64,000 nucleotides of DNA from Saccharopolyspora gloriosae (GTDB lineage Bacteria; Actinomycetota; Actinomycetes; Mycobacteriales; Pseudonocardiaceae), in the NCBI RefSeq assembly GCF_014203325.1, contig NZ_JACHIV010000001.1, positions 6,511,501-6,575,500 of the forward strand, read 5' to 3'. Below the pieces are notes generated by a model. That model saw only the letters and a program-made list of their open reading frames with translations. It did no database searches and was not told where the DNA came from. A program made the position numbers and the translations under genes. This document shows, in pieces, positions 18,201 to 26,272 of the stretch. The stretch's first letter is position 1. Each line of letters opens with the position of its first letter.

Positions 18201-18762
18201 GGCCAAGCTGTCGCTGAACAAGGACCGGCCGGTGGCGGCGAAGACCGGTACGCACCAGTACTTCGACACCGAGAAGAACCAGAACGCCTGGATGATCGGC
18301 ACCACGCCGCAGCTGTCCGCGGCGGTCGGCATGCTCGCCGACCAGGACGGCAAGCCGATTCCGGTGGAAGAAGCCAGCGGCAAGATCATCTACGGCAGCG
18401 GCCTGCCAGGTGACATCTGGCAGGAGTTCATGAACAGCTACCACCAGAACCTCCCGGTGGAGCAGTTCCCGAAGCCGTCCCCGATCGGCCAGTTCGAGCA
18501 GAAGCTGCCGCCGACGCCGACGACGACGAGCGCGCCGCCGCCCCCGCCGCCGACCTCGGCACCGCCGGAGACGTCCACGCAGCCGCCGACCAGCAGCGAG
18601 AGCGAGACCTCGGAGAGCGAGTCGGAGAGCTCCGACCCGTCCGGCGACTGCGGTTGGCTCGGTTGCCCGCCCGGCAGCGGCAACGACGAGGACGGTCCCG
18701 GCAACGACGGTCCGGGCGGCGCGAACGGCGTGGCCCCGACCCGCGGCCGCGACGGAGAATGA
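15268..18762 (+). CDS. ponA: Class A penicillin-binding protein, PonA1-like
   Basis: 1164 aa from GTG 15268 with TGGAGG seven bases upstream. Bifunctional peptidoglycan synthase. Residues 1-445 are a very long cytoplasmic low-complexity tail (Pro/Gln/Gly, then an Ala/Gly stretch near 315-370, then Asp/Tyr-rich). A transmembrane helix lies at ~449-474. The GT51 glycosyltransferase follows, with E530 in AAEDATFYTNPGF and GGSTLTQQYVKLAL. The transpeptidase has SSFK with S798 and K801, a DKSVNT segment, and KTGT at 992-995. The C-terminus is a Thr/Pro then Ser/Glu/Asp tail ending in a Gly-rich GDCGWLGCPPG region; no PASTA domain. Repeated Thr-containing phrases (PTRQVPPPG, STRQVPPPP, PTENIPQ) in the cytoplasmic tail could be Ser/Thr-kinase targets, as known for mycobacterial PonA1. 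It precedes a GT87 gene as in Mycobacterium. Confidence 0.96.
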   Translation: MNDERDDPARGRHSRQPEGRNPGSPDDRATPPTSRQQAPRSQGPPPSGGTPPGARPPGPQNQNPAPPGGQRPGGQQQRPQGPPPGAPQNPPPGRGAGQRPAGPPPGQGQGGAQQRPGEGTRQQPPPGRPRQGGDQPQWPGESAPPRGSGKDAEAPSEQTGAWTPSFDDEDDAPTGKRAAADSGESGRKLDLPTSFTKQPPPAPDQRAQRQAGAGQQGQPGSQQSGAAQQPGSPQQPASPDQQSTQQFEPQRPGQQPTRQVPPPGQQSTRQVPPPPGRPSQAAVPPGERPTENIPQTPGDGKDQGRGRGRGAAAAGGVVGGVAGAAALGGAAAAAGGGAAGGAAGAAGAGAAGAAGMGAGSGASGNDAPREPQLLTHEATQSSYDYYSSDPYSEGGRYDDYDDGYDDGRYGDGGHGDDGYGPDDELLDPDDELSARKAKRKVIWRRIRRSCYVAAAAMLLIGIGTFAYGYAMWPVPNPEEIASKTEQTITINYSNGQELTRVEPEGGSMTMIRDLDAEVSKPMRDATVAAEDATFYTNPGFSIRGIMVAVYNQIAGGAGGGSTLTQQYVKLALDADEYSITRKVKEVVVAYKVTNQQSKDDILKAYMNTAYYGRGANGIHAAAEAYFGKLPKDLNPSEAAVLAGMVQRPTDNDPRVDQEQGQWRWTYVADQMLKNNFVTQDVRAGMALPETRERDAWKSKPDGNASQLHIRKQVLAELEREGYDEQALTLGGYTITTTIDPAAQKSAEDAVTKVLNGQPQNLRTSLVAVDPKTGGVRAYYGGGNEVYFDYADSPQPPGSSFKPFVVMAGLEKDYGIGEYYDGSDHQEILGTTFGNAPGSVCDNPKYCGVREAMDKSVNTVFVRMAEKFGTPSVREAAIQAGIPAEYNGEPTLQNPEGGVDAGIALGAYPVRTVDMAAAYATFANEGKQVHPQFVQKIQNAVKTEEFAPEPSKPAFADSASESKNLAANVIESMLGVADRAKLSLNKDRPVAAKTGTHQYFDTEKNQNAWMIGTTPQLSAAVGMLADQDGKPIPVEEASGKIIYGSGLPGDIWQEFMNSYHQNLPVEQFPKPSPIGQFEQKLPPTPTTTSAPPPPPPTSAPPETSTQPPTSSESETSESESESSDPSGDCGWLGCPPGSGNDEDGPGNDGPGGANGVAPTRGRDGE

Positions 18763-18841
18763 TCCCGGCCCGCACCGGGTGGCTCGCGGAGCCACCCGGT
18801 GCGGGCGTGGGGGAACCACTCGAACGCCGTAGCATCCGGGC

Positions 18842-20512
18842 GTGTCCACCAAGCCCGAGCACGCCGTCACCGAGCCCGAGGAGCCCGACAAGGTGAGCGC
18901 GGCAGTGGACGGCGACTCGCTGGACGCGGCCGACCGGGTCGCACCGACCTGGACCGAGCCCCTCGCGGCGGCGTTGTCCCGCCCCCTCGGCGGCCCCCTC
19001 GGACGGCACGCGCAGGTCGGCAGGCAGTGGTTCTGGACCCCGCTGCGCGTGCTGCTGCTGCTGGCGATGATCACCCTCGCCGCGGCGTGGCTGTTCAAGG
19101 CGCCGTGCCTGCAGACCTACGACACCTCGCAGGGCACCCAGCTGGACTGGCGGGCGAACCGCCAGTACACGGCGATGTGCTACTCCGACATCATCCCCCG
19201 CTTCGGCATGGGCGACCTGGCCCCGGACGGGGTGTTCCCGTACAAGACGCCGTGGACGCAGAGCCCCGGAGCGGCGCCGCAGGACAAGCAGTACATGGAA
19301 TATCCGGTGGTCACCGGCGTCTTCCAGTGGCTCAACGCGAAGATCACCGACGGCTGGGCGACGCTGGCGGGGATGGGCCTGCTGCCCGCGGCGATGATCA
19401 CCGTCCTGTACTTCAACGTCACCGCCTTCTGGCTCACCGGGGCCTGGCTCGTCGCCGTGTGGGCGGTCATGGGACTGGCGGGCCGCCGGGTGTGGGACGC
19501 GGCGCTGGTGGCGCTGAGCCCGCTCGTGTTCGTGCACGCCTTCACCAACTTCGACACGCTCGCCGCCGCGTTCGCCGTCGGCGGCCTGCTGGCGTGGTCC
19601 CGGCGACGACCCTGGCTCGCCGGGGTGCTCATCGGCCTCGGCGGCGCGGCGAAGCTGTACCCGCTGCTGTTCCTCGGCCCGCTGCTGGTCCTCTGCCTGC
19701 GGTCCGGGCGGATGCGCGCGGGCGGGCGCGCTCTCGCGGGCGCGGTCGCCGCGTGGCTCGTCGTGAACCTGCCGATCCTGCTGCTCTACCCCGTCGGCTG
19801 GGGCGAGTTCTACCGGCTCAACGCCTCGCGCGCCGCCGACCCCGACTCGCTCTACAACGCGCTGTCCTACTTCACCGGCTGGGCCGGATTCGACGGGCCG
19901 CTCGCCGCCGGGCAGACGCCGGTGGTGCTCAACGCGGTGTCGCTCGGGCTGTTCGCGCTGGCCTGCGCCGTGATCGGCTGGCTGGCGCTGGCCGCGCCGG
20001 TGCGGCCCCGGCTGGTGCAGCTGTGCTTCCTGGTCGTGGCCGCGTTCCTGCTCACCAACAAGGTGTGGAGCCCGCAGTACTCGCTGTGGCTGGTGCCGCT
20101 GGCGGTGCTGGCCGTGGCGCGCTGGCGCTGGGTGCTGACCTGGATGATCGTCGACGCCGCGGTGTGGGCGCCGCGGATGTACTACTACCTGGGCACCGGC
20201 AACAAGGGCCTGCCCGAGGGCTGGTTCCTCGGCGCCGTGCTGATCCGCGACCTCGTGGTGATCGCGCTGTGCGCGCTCGTCGTGCACGAGATCCTGAACC
20301 CGGCCACCGACCGGGTGCGCCGCGCGCTGGACCCCGCGGGTTCGCGCGGCCGGGCGGCGGTGGACGACCCGTCGGGCGGCTTCCTCGACGCCGCGCCGGA
20401 CCGGGTCACGCTGCCGTGGCCGCGCGGCGCGGCGCAGCGCATCGGCGGCTGGGCGCGCACCGTCGGCGGACCCGTCGGCTCACGCGCTCAGCACGGGGAG
20501 CGCGTCGGCTGA
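18842..20512 (+). CDS. GT87 family membrane glycosyltransferase (Rv0051 type)
   Basis: 556 aa from GTG 18842. TAGCAT sits six bases upstream with no ribosome site (leaderless). About 60 soluble residues precede a polytopic GT-C membrane core; the last ~85 residues are soluble. The first external loop carries MCYSDIIPRFGMGDL, VFPYKTPW and MEYPVVTGVFQWL, the arrangement of this actinobacterial DUF2029 subfamily. It follows ponA as Rv0051 follows ponA1. Probably transfers a sugar from a polyprenyl-phosphate donor to an envelope glycan. Its 3' end overlaps the next, oppositely oriented GT87 gene by 25 bp. Confidence 0.88.
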   Translation: MSTKPEHAVTEPEEPDKVSAAVDGDSLDAADRVAPTWTEPLAAALSRPLGGPLGRHAQVGRQWFWTPLRVLLLLAMITLAAAWLFKAPCLQTYDTSQGTQLDWRANRQYTAMCYSDIIPRFGMGDLAPDGVFPYKTPWTQSPGAAPQDKQYMEYPVVTGVFQWLNAKITDGWATLAGMGLLPAAMITVLYFNVTAFWLTGAWLVAVWAVMGLAGRRVWDAALVALSPLVFVHAFTNFDTLAAAFAVGGLLAWSRRRPWLAGVLIGLGGAAKLYPLLFLGPLLVLCLRSGRMRAGGRALAGAVAAWLVVNLPILLLYPVGWGEFYRLNASRAADPDSLYNALSYFTGWAGFDGPLAAGQTPVVLNAVSLGLFALACAVIGWLALAAPVRPRLVQLCFLVVAAFLLTNKVWSPQYSLWLVPLAVLAVARWRWVLTWMIVDAAVWAPRMYYYLGTGNKGLPEGWFLGAVLIRDLVVIALCALVVHEILNPATDRVRRALDPAGSRGRAAVDDPSGGFLDAAPDRVTLPWPRGAAQRIGGWARTVGGPVGSRAQHGERVG

Positions 20513-21870
20513 TCCGCAATCGGCGCGGCGGTGCGCTCGTCCTCGTCGACGGTGGACCTCGCGCCCAGGAACGCCGGGAACAAGCCGACCAGCAGCGCCG
20601 CCCGGCCCCAGACCCCGATCATCAGGGCCTGCGCCGTGAACCCGTCGCCGATCCCGTTCGACTCGCCCAGCCACCGGAAGATGCTGATGCCCATCGCCAG
20701 ATCGGCCAGCAGGTACGCGGCGATCCAGCCCCAGCGCACCCGCAGCAGCACGAAGAACGGCAGCAGCCACAACGTGTACTGCGGCGAGTGCACCTTGTGC
20801 AGCAGCAGGAATCCGCACAGCATCGCCGCCGATACCTGGATCCACGGGTAGGTCCCGGTCCGCCGCTGCACCCACCGCCCTGCCAGGCACGCGGCGGCGA
20901 ACGACAACAGCATCGCCACCGGGGAGACGACGCTCATCGCCTCCTGGAACCCGTCGACGTCGGCGAAACCGCGCGATCCCCAGTACCAGATGGAGTTCGT
21001 GCTCAGGTCGACGTCGCGGTCCGACTGGAACTGGAACGAGGCCCACCAGCCGCGGAACCCGGCGAGCGCGAACGGCAGGTTCGCCAGCACCGCCGTTCCC
21101 GCCGCGGCCGCCACGACGGCGAGCGCACCGCGCACGTCGACCCGCTTGCCCGCGGGCAGCGCCGCCCCGTCCCGGCCGCCGGTGAGCACGAACAGCGCCA
21201 ACGGCAGCACGAACAGGCCCGGGTAGATCTTGAACGCGAACCCGGCACCGAGCAGCACCGCGCCCTGCACCGCCCGGCGCCGCGGGCAGGTCCCGCCGCG
21301 GTGCACCACGAGCACCGCCGCGACCGCGCACGCCACCACCGGCAGGTCCCAGTTGTGGAACGCGTAGAGCACCAGCGGCGGGCTCAACGCCCACAGCAAC
21401 GCCCGCCACCCGCTCAACCGGCCCAGCCACCACGCCACCGCCAGCCCGAACGGAGCCATGATCAGCGCGGACGCGGCGAGGAACCCGGCGTCGGTGTCCA
21501 CGAACACCGCGCCCAGCCAGATCAGCAACCCGGACAGCACCGGGTACTCCACGACGCCGCCGTAGAGCGAGCCGTCCTCGTCGATCCCGCCGTGCACGTA
21601 CGGGAAGACGTGCCGGTCGATGTCCCGGCCGACCCACAGGTTCTGGATGTCGGAGTAGCAGGCCTCGGTGTAGGCGCGTTCCTGGTACGCCGGTTCGGAC
21701 CGGCCCCACTCGTTGAACTCGGGGCCGGTGCAGCGAGCCTTGTTCGCATAGCCCGCCGCCAGCGTCAACGCGGTGATCAGGCATAACAGCGCCAGTGCCG
21801 CGAAGGTGAGGCGCCGCCCGGCGTTCCAGGGACCGTCGGCCGCCGGTTCGGCCGGGAGCTGCTCGCGCAT
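20488..21870 (-). CDS. GT87 family membrane glycosyltransferase, paralogue of the preceding gene
   Basis: 460 aa, ATG 21870 with GAAGGA six bases upstream. The same external-loop pattern as its neighbour is visible (ACYSDIQNLWVGRDI, HVFPYVHGGIDEDG, LYGGVVEYPVLSGLLIWLG), as are HNWDLPVVACAVAA versus HAFTNFDTLAAAFAV and the shared tail motif HSPQYTLWLLPFFVLL / WSPQYSLWLVPLAVLA. The two are therefore diverged paralogues in tail-to-tail orientation. No helper genes reveal the acceptor. Confidence 0.87.
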   Translation of the reverse strand: MREQLPAEPAADGPWNAGRRLTFAALALLCLITALTLAAGYANKARCTGPEFNEWGRSEPAYQERAYTEACYSDIQNLWVGRDIDRHVFPYVHGGIDEDGSLYGGVVEYPVLSGLLIWLGAVFVDTDAGFLAASALIMAPFGLAVAWWLGRLSGWRALLWALSPPLVLYAFHNWDLPVVACAVAAVLVVHRGGTCPRRRAVQGAVLLGAGFAFKIYPGLFVLPLALFVLTGGRDGAALPAGKRVDVRGALAVVAAAAGTAVLANLPFALAGFRGWWASFQFQSDRDVDLSTNSIWYWGSRGFADVDGFQEAMSVVSPVAMLLSFAAACLAGRWVQRRTGTYPWIQVSAAMLCGFLLLHKVHSPQYTLWLLPFFVLLRVRWGWIAAYLLADLAMGISIFRWLGESNGIGDGFTAQALMIGVWGRAALLVGLFPAFLGARSTVDEDERTAAPIADQPTRSPC

Positions 21871-21962
21871 CGGTGTCCTTCCCCGCCGGGTCCGGTCCGC
21901 GATGCGTCCGCGCCGAGTGGAGCCGCGCGTCGCGTTCCGCCGACCCTAGCGGCCGGTCCCGA

Positions 21963-22733
21963 TCAACCGCGCACCTTGTCGCGGAGGTAACCGATGTCGT
22001 CGGCCTGGCCGTCCCCCGGCGTCTCCACCACGACCGGCGCGTCCGCCGTGTCGCACACCGCGACCAGCACGTCCGGGTCGATCTCGCCCGCGCCGATGTT
22101 GGCGTGCCGGTCCCGGGAGGAACCGAACGCGTCGCGCGAGTCGTTGAGGTGCACCAGGTCGATGCGGCCGGTGATCGACCGCACCCGCTCGGCGATGCCC
22201 GGCAGGTCCTCCCCCGCGGCGTGCGCGTGGCAGGTGTCCAGGCAGAACCCGGCGCCGAACTCGCCGACCGCGTCCCACAGGCGGGAGAGCATGTCGAAGC
22301 GGCGGGCCATGGCGTTGGCACCGCCTGCGGTGTTCTCGATCAGCACCGGGACCGCGAAGCCGCCCTCGTCGGCCTGGCGCTCGAACAGCTTGCGCCAGTT
22401 CGCGATGCCCTCGGCCGGGTCGTCGTCCTTGGTGACGTGCCCGCCGTGCACGACCAGGCCTCGCGCGCCGACCTCGGCGGCGGCCTTCGCCTGCTGCGCC
22501 ACGGACTTGCGGGAGGGGATGCGGATCCGGTTGTTCAACGAGGCCACGTTGATCACGTACGGCGAGTGGATGAACACCTCGAGGTCGCTGTCGCGCAGCT
22601 CGGCGGCCTGCGGGTGCGGTTTCGGGGCTTTCCAGCCCTGCGGGTCGGACAGGAAGAACTGCACGACCTCCGCGCCCCGCTCCGCGGCCGCGGTGATCGG
22701 ATCGTCGTCCCGGACGTGAGCCCCAATGCGCAT
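21963..22733 (-). CDS. nfo: Deoxyribonuclease IV (endonuclease IV, AP endonuclease)
   Basis: 256 aa. Base-excision repair enzyme that cuts 5' of abasic sites using a trinuclear zinc centre. Zinc-ligand motifs of the AP_endonuc_2 barrel are intact: FIHSPYVINVA, VVHGGHV, VLIENTAGG, FCLDTCHAHAAGED, VHLNDS and RDRHANIGAGEI, then VVVETPGDG. TAAGCT lies six bases before ATG 22733, so the transcript may be leaderless. It is divergent from the exported-protein gene at 22963. Confidence 0.95.
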   Translation of the reverse strand: MRIGAHVRDDDPITAAAERGAEVVQFFLSDPQGWKAPKPHPQAAELRDSDLEVFIHSPYVINVASLNNRIRIPSRKSVAQQAKAAAEVGARGLVVHGGHVTKDDDPAEGIANWRKLFERQADEGGFAVPVLIENTAGGANAMARRFDMLSRLWDAVGEFGAGFCLDTCHAHAAGEDLPGIAERVRSITGRIDLVHLNDSRDAFGSSRDRHANIGAGEIDPDVLVAVCDTADAPVVVETPGDGQADDIGYLRDKVRG

Positions 22734-22962
22734 TCCCGCAGCTTAACCGCCGGGGCGGGGCCTCCTCGTCCGGCGGGTGCGGGGCACGGCGGCGCGGGCT
22801 CCGCGCTCGGCGGGCTGATCGGGTTTCTCGATCGATCCGGTTTCCCAAGATGCGGATTCTGCGAAGTTTTCATGTGCAGGCCGTCACCATTGCCATGGTT
22901 CACACGTTATTTTCCTTAGAAGAGTGAACGGGTGTCACGGGGTCGTGAAGCGGGGAGGAACC

Positions 22963-23955
22963 ATGAGTGACGAAGGCATGCGTCCTGATCGGGGTCCGTC
23001 GTCCCAGGTCAACCCGTTGATCCGCAGAAGCCGCGCGAGCCGGTCCGGCCTCGGCCGGGTGCTCGCGGCGGGCACCGTCGGCGCTCTGGTCACCGCGAGC
23101 AGCCTGCTCGGCGCCGGCAGCGCGAGCGCCGCCGGTTCGGTCGTCGTCGAGAAGTGCGGCGGGACGACCGACAGCACCGAGTTCGGCCAGAACATCCTCG
23201 CCTCCCCCGCCACGCTGGACGACAAGGTGCACCAGGCGACGCTGCTGGTGTTCCCGTTCGGCTTCGACGTCGCCGACCAGGCGAAGCAGGAGTTCGCCGG
23301 GACCGGCGCGATCTCGCTGGGCACGGTCACCGAGGAGACCCAGAAGTTCAGCGGCAAGAGCCTCGCCCAGTCGTTCACCCCGCAGATCGACGGCCTGTCG
23401 TCGTTGCAGGGCCGCGGCGCCGAGGTGAGCAAGCACGTCCGCAACCTCGCCGCGCTCGGCTGCTTCGGCGCGAAGGTCACCGGGCAGGAGCAGCCCCCGC
23501 CGCCGCCCCCGTCCCCGGAGCCCGAGCCCACCGAGCCGTCGGCGCCGCCGTCCAGCGGTCAGCCGAACGAGCCGGGCGTGCAGCCGACCGCGCCGGGATC
23601 GGCCGTGCCGAGCGGCCCCGGGTACGGGACGGGCGCCCCGGTCGTCGTCGTGCCGCCGAGCTACGCCTCCGGCGCTCCCGGCATGCCCGGTGCGCTGCCG
23701 CCGTGGGCGCAGGCCCAGTTCGGCGCGGTGCCCGGGTTCACGCCGAACGTCGGCGACCTGCGCGAGCAGGCCGCGGCGCAGGAGAGGGAACGGGCCGAGC
23801 TGGCCGCGCAGGAAGAGGTCCGCGCCGCAGGCAAGGCGGAGGCGCTGCCGATGGGGCAGGGCAACCGGGTGGCGCTGCCGGTGCTGATCGCCGCGATCTC
23901 GTTGGCGGGCGTGACCGCCGCGCTGGTGCGCACCTGGGTGCTGCGCCGCGCCTGA
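22963..23955 (+). CDS. Exported protein with C-terminal membrane anchor
   Basis: 330 aa from ATG 22963 with GGGGAGGAA upstream. Signal region at ~30-62 (GLGRVLAAGTVGALVTASSL and cleavage near SASAAG). The mature N-terminal domain (~62-170) has two Cys (VVEKCGG and AALGCFG) that could form a disulfide. A Pro/Glu/Ser-rich linker (~175-225), a Gly/Pro stretch, a Gln/Glu/Ala coiled-coil-like segment (~275-300) and a terminal hydrophobic helix followed by RRA suggest a surface protein held by its C-terminus. I do not recognise the family. It occupies the place just before rpsF and ends at a strong hairpin. Confidence 0.75.
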   Translation: MSDEGMRPDRGPSSQVNPLIRRSRASRSGLGRVLAAGTVGALVTASSLLGAGSASAAGSVVVEKCGGTTDSTEFGQNILASPATLDDKVHQATLLVFPFGFDVADQAKQEFAGTGAISLGTVTEETQKFSGKSLAQSFTPQIDGLSSLQGRGAEVSKHVRNLAALGCFGAKVTGQEQPPPPPPSPEPEPTEPSAPPSSGQPNEPGVQPTAPGSAVPSGPGYGTGAPVVVVPPSYASGAPGMPGALPPWAQAQFGAVPGFTPNVGDLREQAAAQERERAELAAQEEVRAAGKAEALPMGQGNRVALPVLIAAISLAGVTAALVRTWVLRRA

Positions 23956-24003
23956 TCCCGCGCGGCGATCCGCGCGCGGGTCGCCGAATGCGTCGTGAAG
24001 ATC

Positions 24004-24046
24004 GAATTCGACATTTCCGCTCCTCGCGATCGGAAATGTCGAATTC
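24004..24046. terminator. Hairpin terminator upstream of rpsF
   Basis: Perfect 16-bp stem GAATTCGACATTTCCG / CGGAAATGTCGAATTC with an 11-nt loop. The stem is notably AT-rich for this genome. It separates the exported-protein gene from the ribosomal operon. Confidence 0.8.
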
Positions 24047-24141
24047 ATCGTTTCCGCTCGTTCCGGCGGACGTTCGGCACCCGGCTCTCCAGGTCGTCGG
24101 ACCAGGTTGCTAGCCTTGTCGAGTTCGTGAACGACCCTCCT

Positions 24142-24160
24142 GCCACGGAAAGTCCGTGGC
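24142..24160 (+). promoter_or_regulatory. Leader hairpin just before the rpsF ribosome site
   Basis: Perfect 8-bp stem GCCACGGA / TCCGTGGC with an AAG loop, ending 12 nt before AGGAGG. A structured leader of this operon is a known target of the S6:S18 complex in other bacteria. Whether this small hairpin is that element is inference. Confidence 0.4.
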
Positions 24161-24189
24161 CGTGAGTCCACAGGAGGTGAGTGGTCTTC

Positions 24190-24555
24190 ATGCGTCATTA
24201 CGAGCTCATGGTCATCCTCGACCCGAGCCTGGACGAGCGCACTGTGCCTCAGTCCCTGGAAAACTTCCTCAAGGTCATCCGCAACGACGGTGGCAGCATC
24301 GAGAAGCTCGATGTGTGGGGCCGTCGTCGCCTCGCCTTCGAGATCGAGAAGCAGGCCGAGGGCATCTACGTCGTGGTCGACCTCAACAGCGAGCCGGCCT
24401 CGGTCAAGGAGCTGGACCGCCAGCTGAACCTGAACGAGACGGTGCTGCGCACCAAGGTGCAGCGGCGCATCGCCGAACCGCGCAAGGCGGCCCGCGTCGC
24501 CCGTGCGGCGGCGAAGGCGACCAAGCACGCCAACCGCTCCGAGGCCTCGGCCTGA
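24190..24555 (+). CDS. rpsF: 30S ribosomal protein S6
   Basis: 121 aa from ATG 24190. Mycobacterial S6 also begins MRPYEIMVILDP, supporting this start; GTG 24181 is only three bases from AGGAGG. Characteristic residues: [46 protein letters not shown] and [10 protein letters not shown] basic Ala/Arg/Lys tail of about 25 residues extends beyond the ~96-residue mycobacterial protein. First gene of the rpsF-ssb-rpsR-rplI cluster; S6 pairs with S18 on the 30S platform. Confidence 0.97.
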   Translation: MRHYELMVILDPSLDERTVPQSLENFLKVIRNDGGSIEKLDVWGRRRLAFEIEKQAEGIYVVVDLNSEPASVKELDRQLNLNETVLRTKVQRRIAEPRKAARVARAAAKATKHANRSEASA

Positions 24556-24654
24556 GCGACCGCGACCGGATCTTCCCGGTTCGCAGGCAGGCGATCCGTA
24601 CTCAGGTGACCCGCATTTCAAGAGACCTCGCATGTCAAGGACGGAGTCCAGGCG

Positions 24655-25152
24655 ATGGCCGGTGAAACGGTAATCACGGTGGTCGGCAACCTCACCGCCG
24701 ACCCGGAACTGCGCTTCACGCCCTCCGGCGCGGCCGTGGCGAACTTCACGATCGCCTCGACCCCGCGCACCTTCGACCGCCAGTCCGGCGAGTGGAAGGA
24801 CGGCGAGGCGCTGTTCCTGCGCTGCAACATCTGGCGTCAGGCCGCGGAGAACGTGGCCGAGACGCTGACCCGCGGCATGCGGGTCGTGGCGCAGGGCCGG
24901 TTGCGCCAGCGTTCCTTCGACACGAAGGAAGGCGAGAAGCGCACCGTCGTCGAGCTCGAGGTCGACGAGATCGGGCCAGCCCTGAAGTACGCGACCGCCA
25001 AGGTGAACAAGGTCAGCCGCAGCGGTGGCGGCGGCGGTGGTTTCGGTGGCGGCGGTGGCGGTGCGTCCGCGCCGCCCGCCGACGACCCGTGGGGTTCGGC
25101 TCCGCCCGCCGGTTCTTCCGGTGGCGGATTCAGCGACGAACCGCCGTTCTGA
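24655..25152 (+). CDS. ssb: Single-stranded DNA-binding protein
   Basis: 165 aa. N-terminal OB fold ([58 protein letters not shown]), then a Gly-rich linker of about 30 residues and the acidic tip DEPPF that recruits partner proteins. The start at 24655 gives the standard [12 protein letters not shown] opening; GGAG lies about ten bases upstream. It lies between rpsF and rpsR in the same direction, with spacings of 99 and 47 bp. Confidence 0.98.
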   Translation: MAGETVITVVGNLTADPELRFTPSGAAVANFTIASTPRTFDRQSGEWKDGEALFLRCNIWRQAAENVAETLTRGMRVVAQGRLRQRSFDTKEGEKRTVVELEVDEIGPALKYATAKVNKVSRSGGGGGGFGGGGGGASAPPADDPWGSAPPAGSSGGGFSDEPPF

Positions 25153-25199
25153 CGCCCGCGCGCTCACTCGACTCGTATTAGCTTTTCAGGAGGAAGACC

Positions 25200-25439
25200 A
25201 TGGCCAAGGCGCCTGTGCGCAAGCCGAAGAAAAAGGTCTGCGTGTTCTGCAAGGACCGCGCGGCGCAGAGCATCGACTACAAGGACACGACGCTGCTGCG
25301 GAAGTACATCTCCGACCGCGGCAAGATCCGTGCCCGTCGGGTGACCGGCAACTGCAGCCAGCACCAGCGCGACGTCGCCATCGCGGTGAAGAACGCCCGC
25401 GAGATGGCGCTGCTGCCCTACACCTCGACCGCCCGCTGA
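25200..25439 (+). CDS. rpsR: 30S ribosomal protein S18
   Basis: 79 aa. AGGAGG precedes ATG 25200. The sequence carries the S18 core [20 protein letters not shown] and [20 protein letters not shown], and has a CVFC pair plus a Cys at GNC, so it is the zinc-ligand-containing (C+) form; the C-terminus ends LLPYTSTAR. It assembles next to S6. Confidence 0.98.
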   Translation: MAKAPVRKPKKKVCVFCKDRAAQSIDYKDTTLLRKYISDRGKIRARRVTGNCSQHQRDVAIAVKNAREMALLPYTSTAR

Positions 25440-25529
25440 TTCGAGACCGCTCATCCGCTCCGCGCCGCCACGTGCCGCGCGGATCCGGATGCCCGCGGCC
25501 TCGTGAGAGACGCTAGAAGGAGACACGTC

Positions 25530-25982
25530 GTGAAGATCATTCTGACTGCTGACGTGACCGGCCTGGGCGAGTCGGGTGACATCGTCGAGGTCAAGGACGG
25601 CTACGCACGCAACCTGCTGCTGCCGCGTGGCCTGGCGATCGTCGCCACCAAGGGCGCGCAGAAGCAGGTCGAGACGATCCGTCGCACCCAGGAGGCGCGC
25701 CGGGTTCGCAACCTGGAGCACGCGCAGGAGCTGAAGGCCCAGCTGCAGGAGCTCGGAGCGGTCACGCTGACCGCGAAGGTCTCCAAGCAGGGCAAGCTGT
25801 TCGGCTCGATCACCGCCGCCGACGTCGTGGCCGCGGTGCGCAAGGCCGGTGGCCCGAACCTGGACAAGCGTTCGGTGGACCTGCGCGGGCACATCAAGGA
25901 CCTCGGCAAGCACGGCGTCGAAGTCCGGCTGCACCCCGACGTCAAGGCGTCGGTGAACGTCCAGGTGTCGGCCGCGAGCTGA
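25530..25982 (+). CDS. rplI: 50S ribosomal protein L9
   Basis: 150 aa from GTG 25530, with AGAAGGAGA upstream. N-terminal L9 domain ([34 protein letters not shown]), long connecting helix with basic and Glu/Gln residues, C-terminal domain ([31 protein letters not shown]). Last gene of the ribosomal cluster, followed by strong hairpins. Confidence 0.98.
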   Translation: MKIILTADVTGLGESGDIVEVKDGYARNLLLPRGLAIVATKGAQKQVETIRRTQEARRVRNLEHAQELKAQLQELGAVTLTAKVSKQGKLFGSITAADVVAAVRKAGGPNLDKRSVDLRGHIKDLGKHGVEVRLHPDVKASVNVQVSAAS

Positions 25983-26003
25983 CCTGGCACGCATTCGGTG
26001 GAC

Positions 26004-26085
26004 GGAAGTCCGGGCGCTGGCCCGGACTTCCGGTTCCGGTCGCTGATCCCGTTCGCCCCGGTTTCCGGGGCGGGCCGGATCAGCG
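26004..26085. terminator. Two consecutive hairpins after rplI
   Basis: The first is a perfect 12-bp stem, GGAAGTCCGGGC / GCCCGGACTTCC (26004-26031), with a GCTG loop. The second (26041-26085) is nested: CGCTGATCC / GGATCAGCG outside and CGCCCCGG-TTT-CCGGGGCG inside. Together they should strongly insulate the ribosomal operon from the dnaB region. Confidence 0.8.
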
Positions 26086-26272
26086 TTCCGCGTGGTGCCG
26101 GGCGATCGACCCGCGAGTCCGTTCCGCCGCGCGGTGTCCGGCTGCTTCGGCCGTGACCACGGTGATCACCTGATCGTCGGCTTGACGGTCACGGAAATGG
26201 TTCGTGTGCCATCGAGCTCGACACGCCGAACAGGCAACTTCCCGGGGACACGCCGGGAGTTTTTCAACAGTT

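Noticed and set aside
15100-19098. 1332-codon leftward open frame across ponA
   Set aside because: Antisense shadow of the high-GC ponA gene; Arg/Val/His-rich and no motifs, whereas the rightward frame shows all PBP motifs.
18799-21786. 995-codon rightward open frame across the two GT87 genes
   Set aside because: Arg/Ala-rich shadow; both GT87 frames have transmembrane patterns and family motifs.
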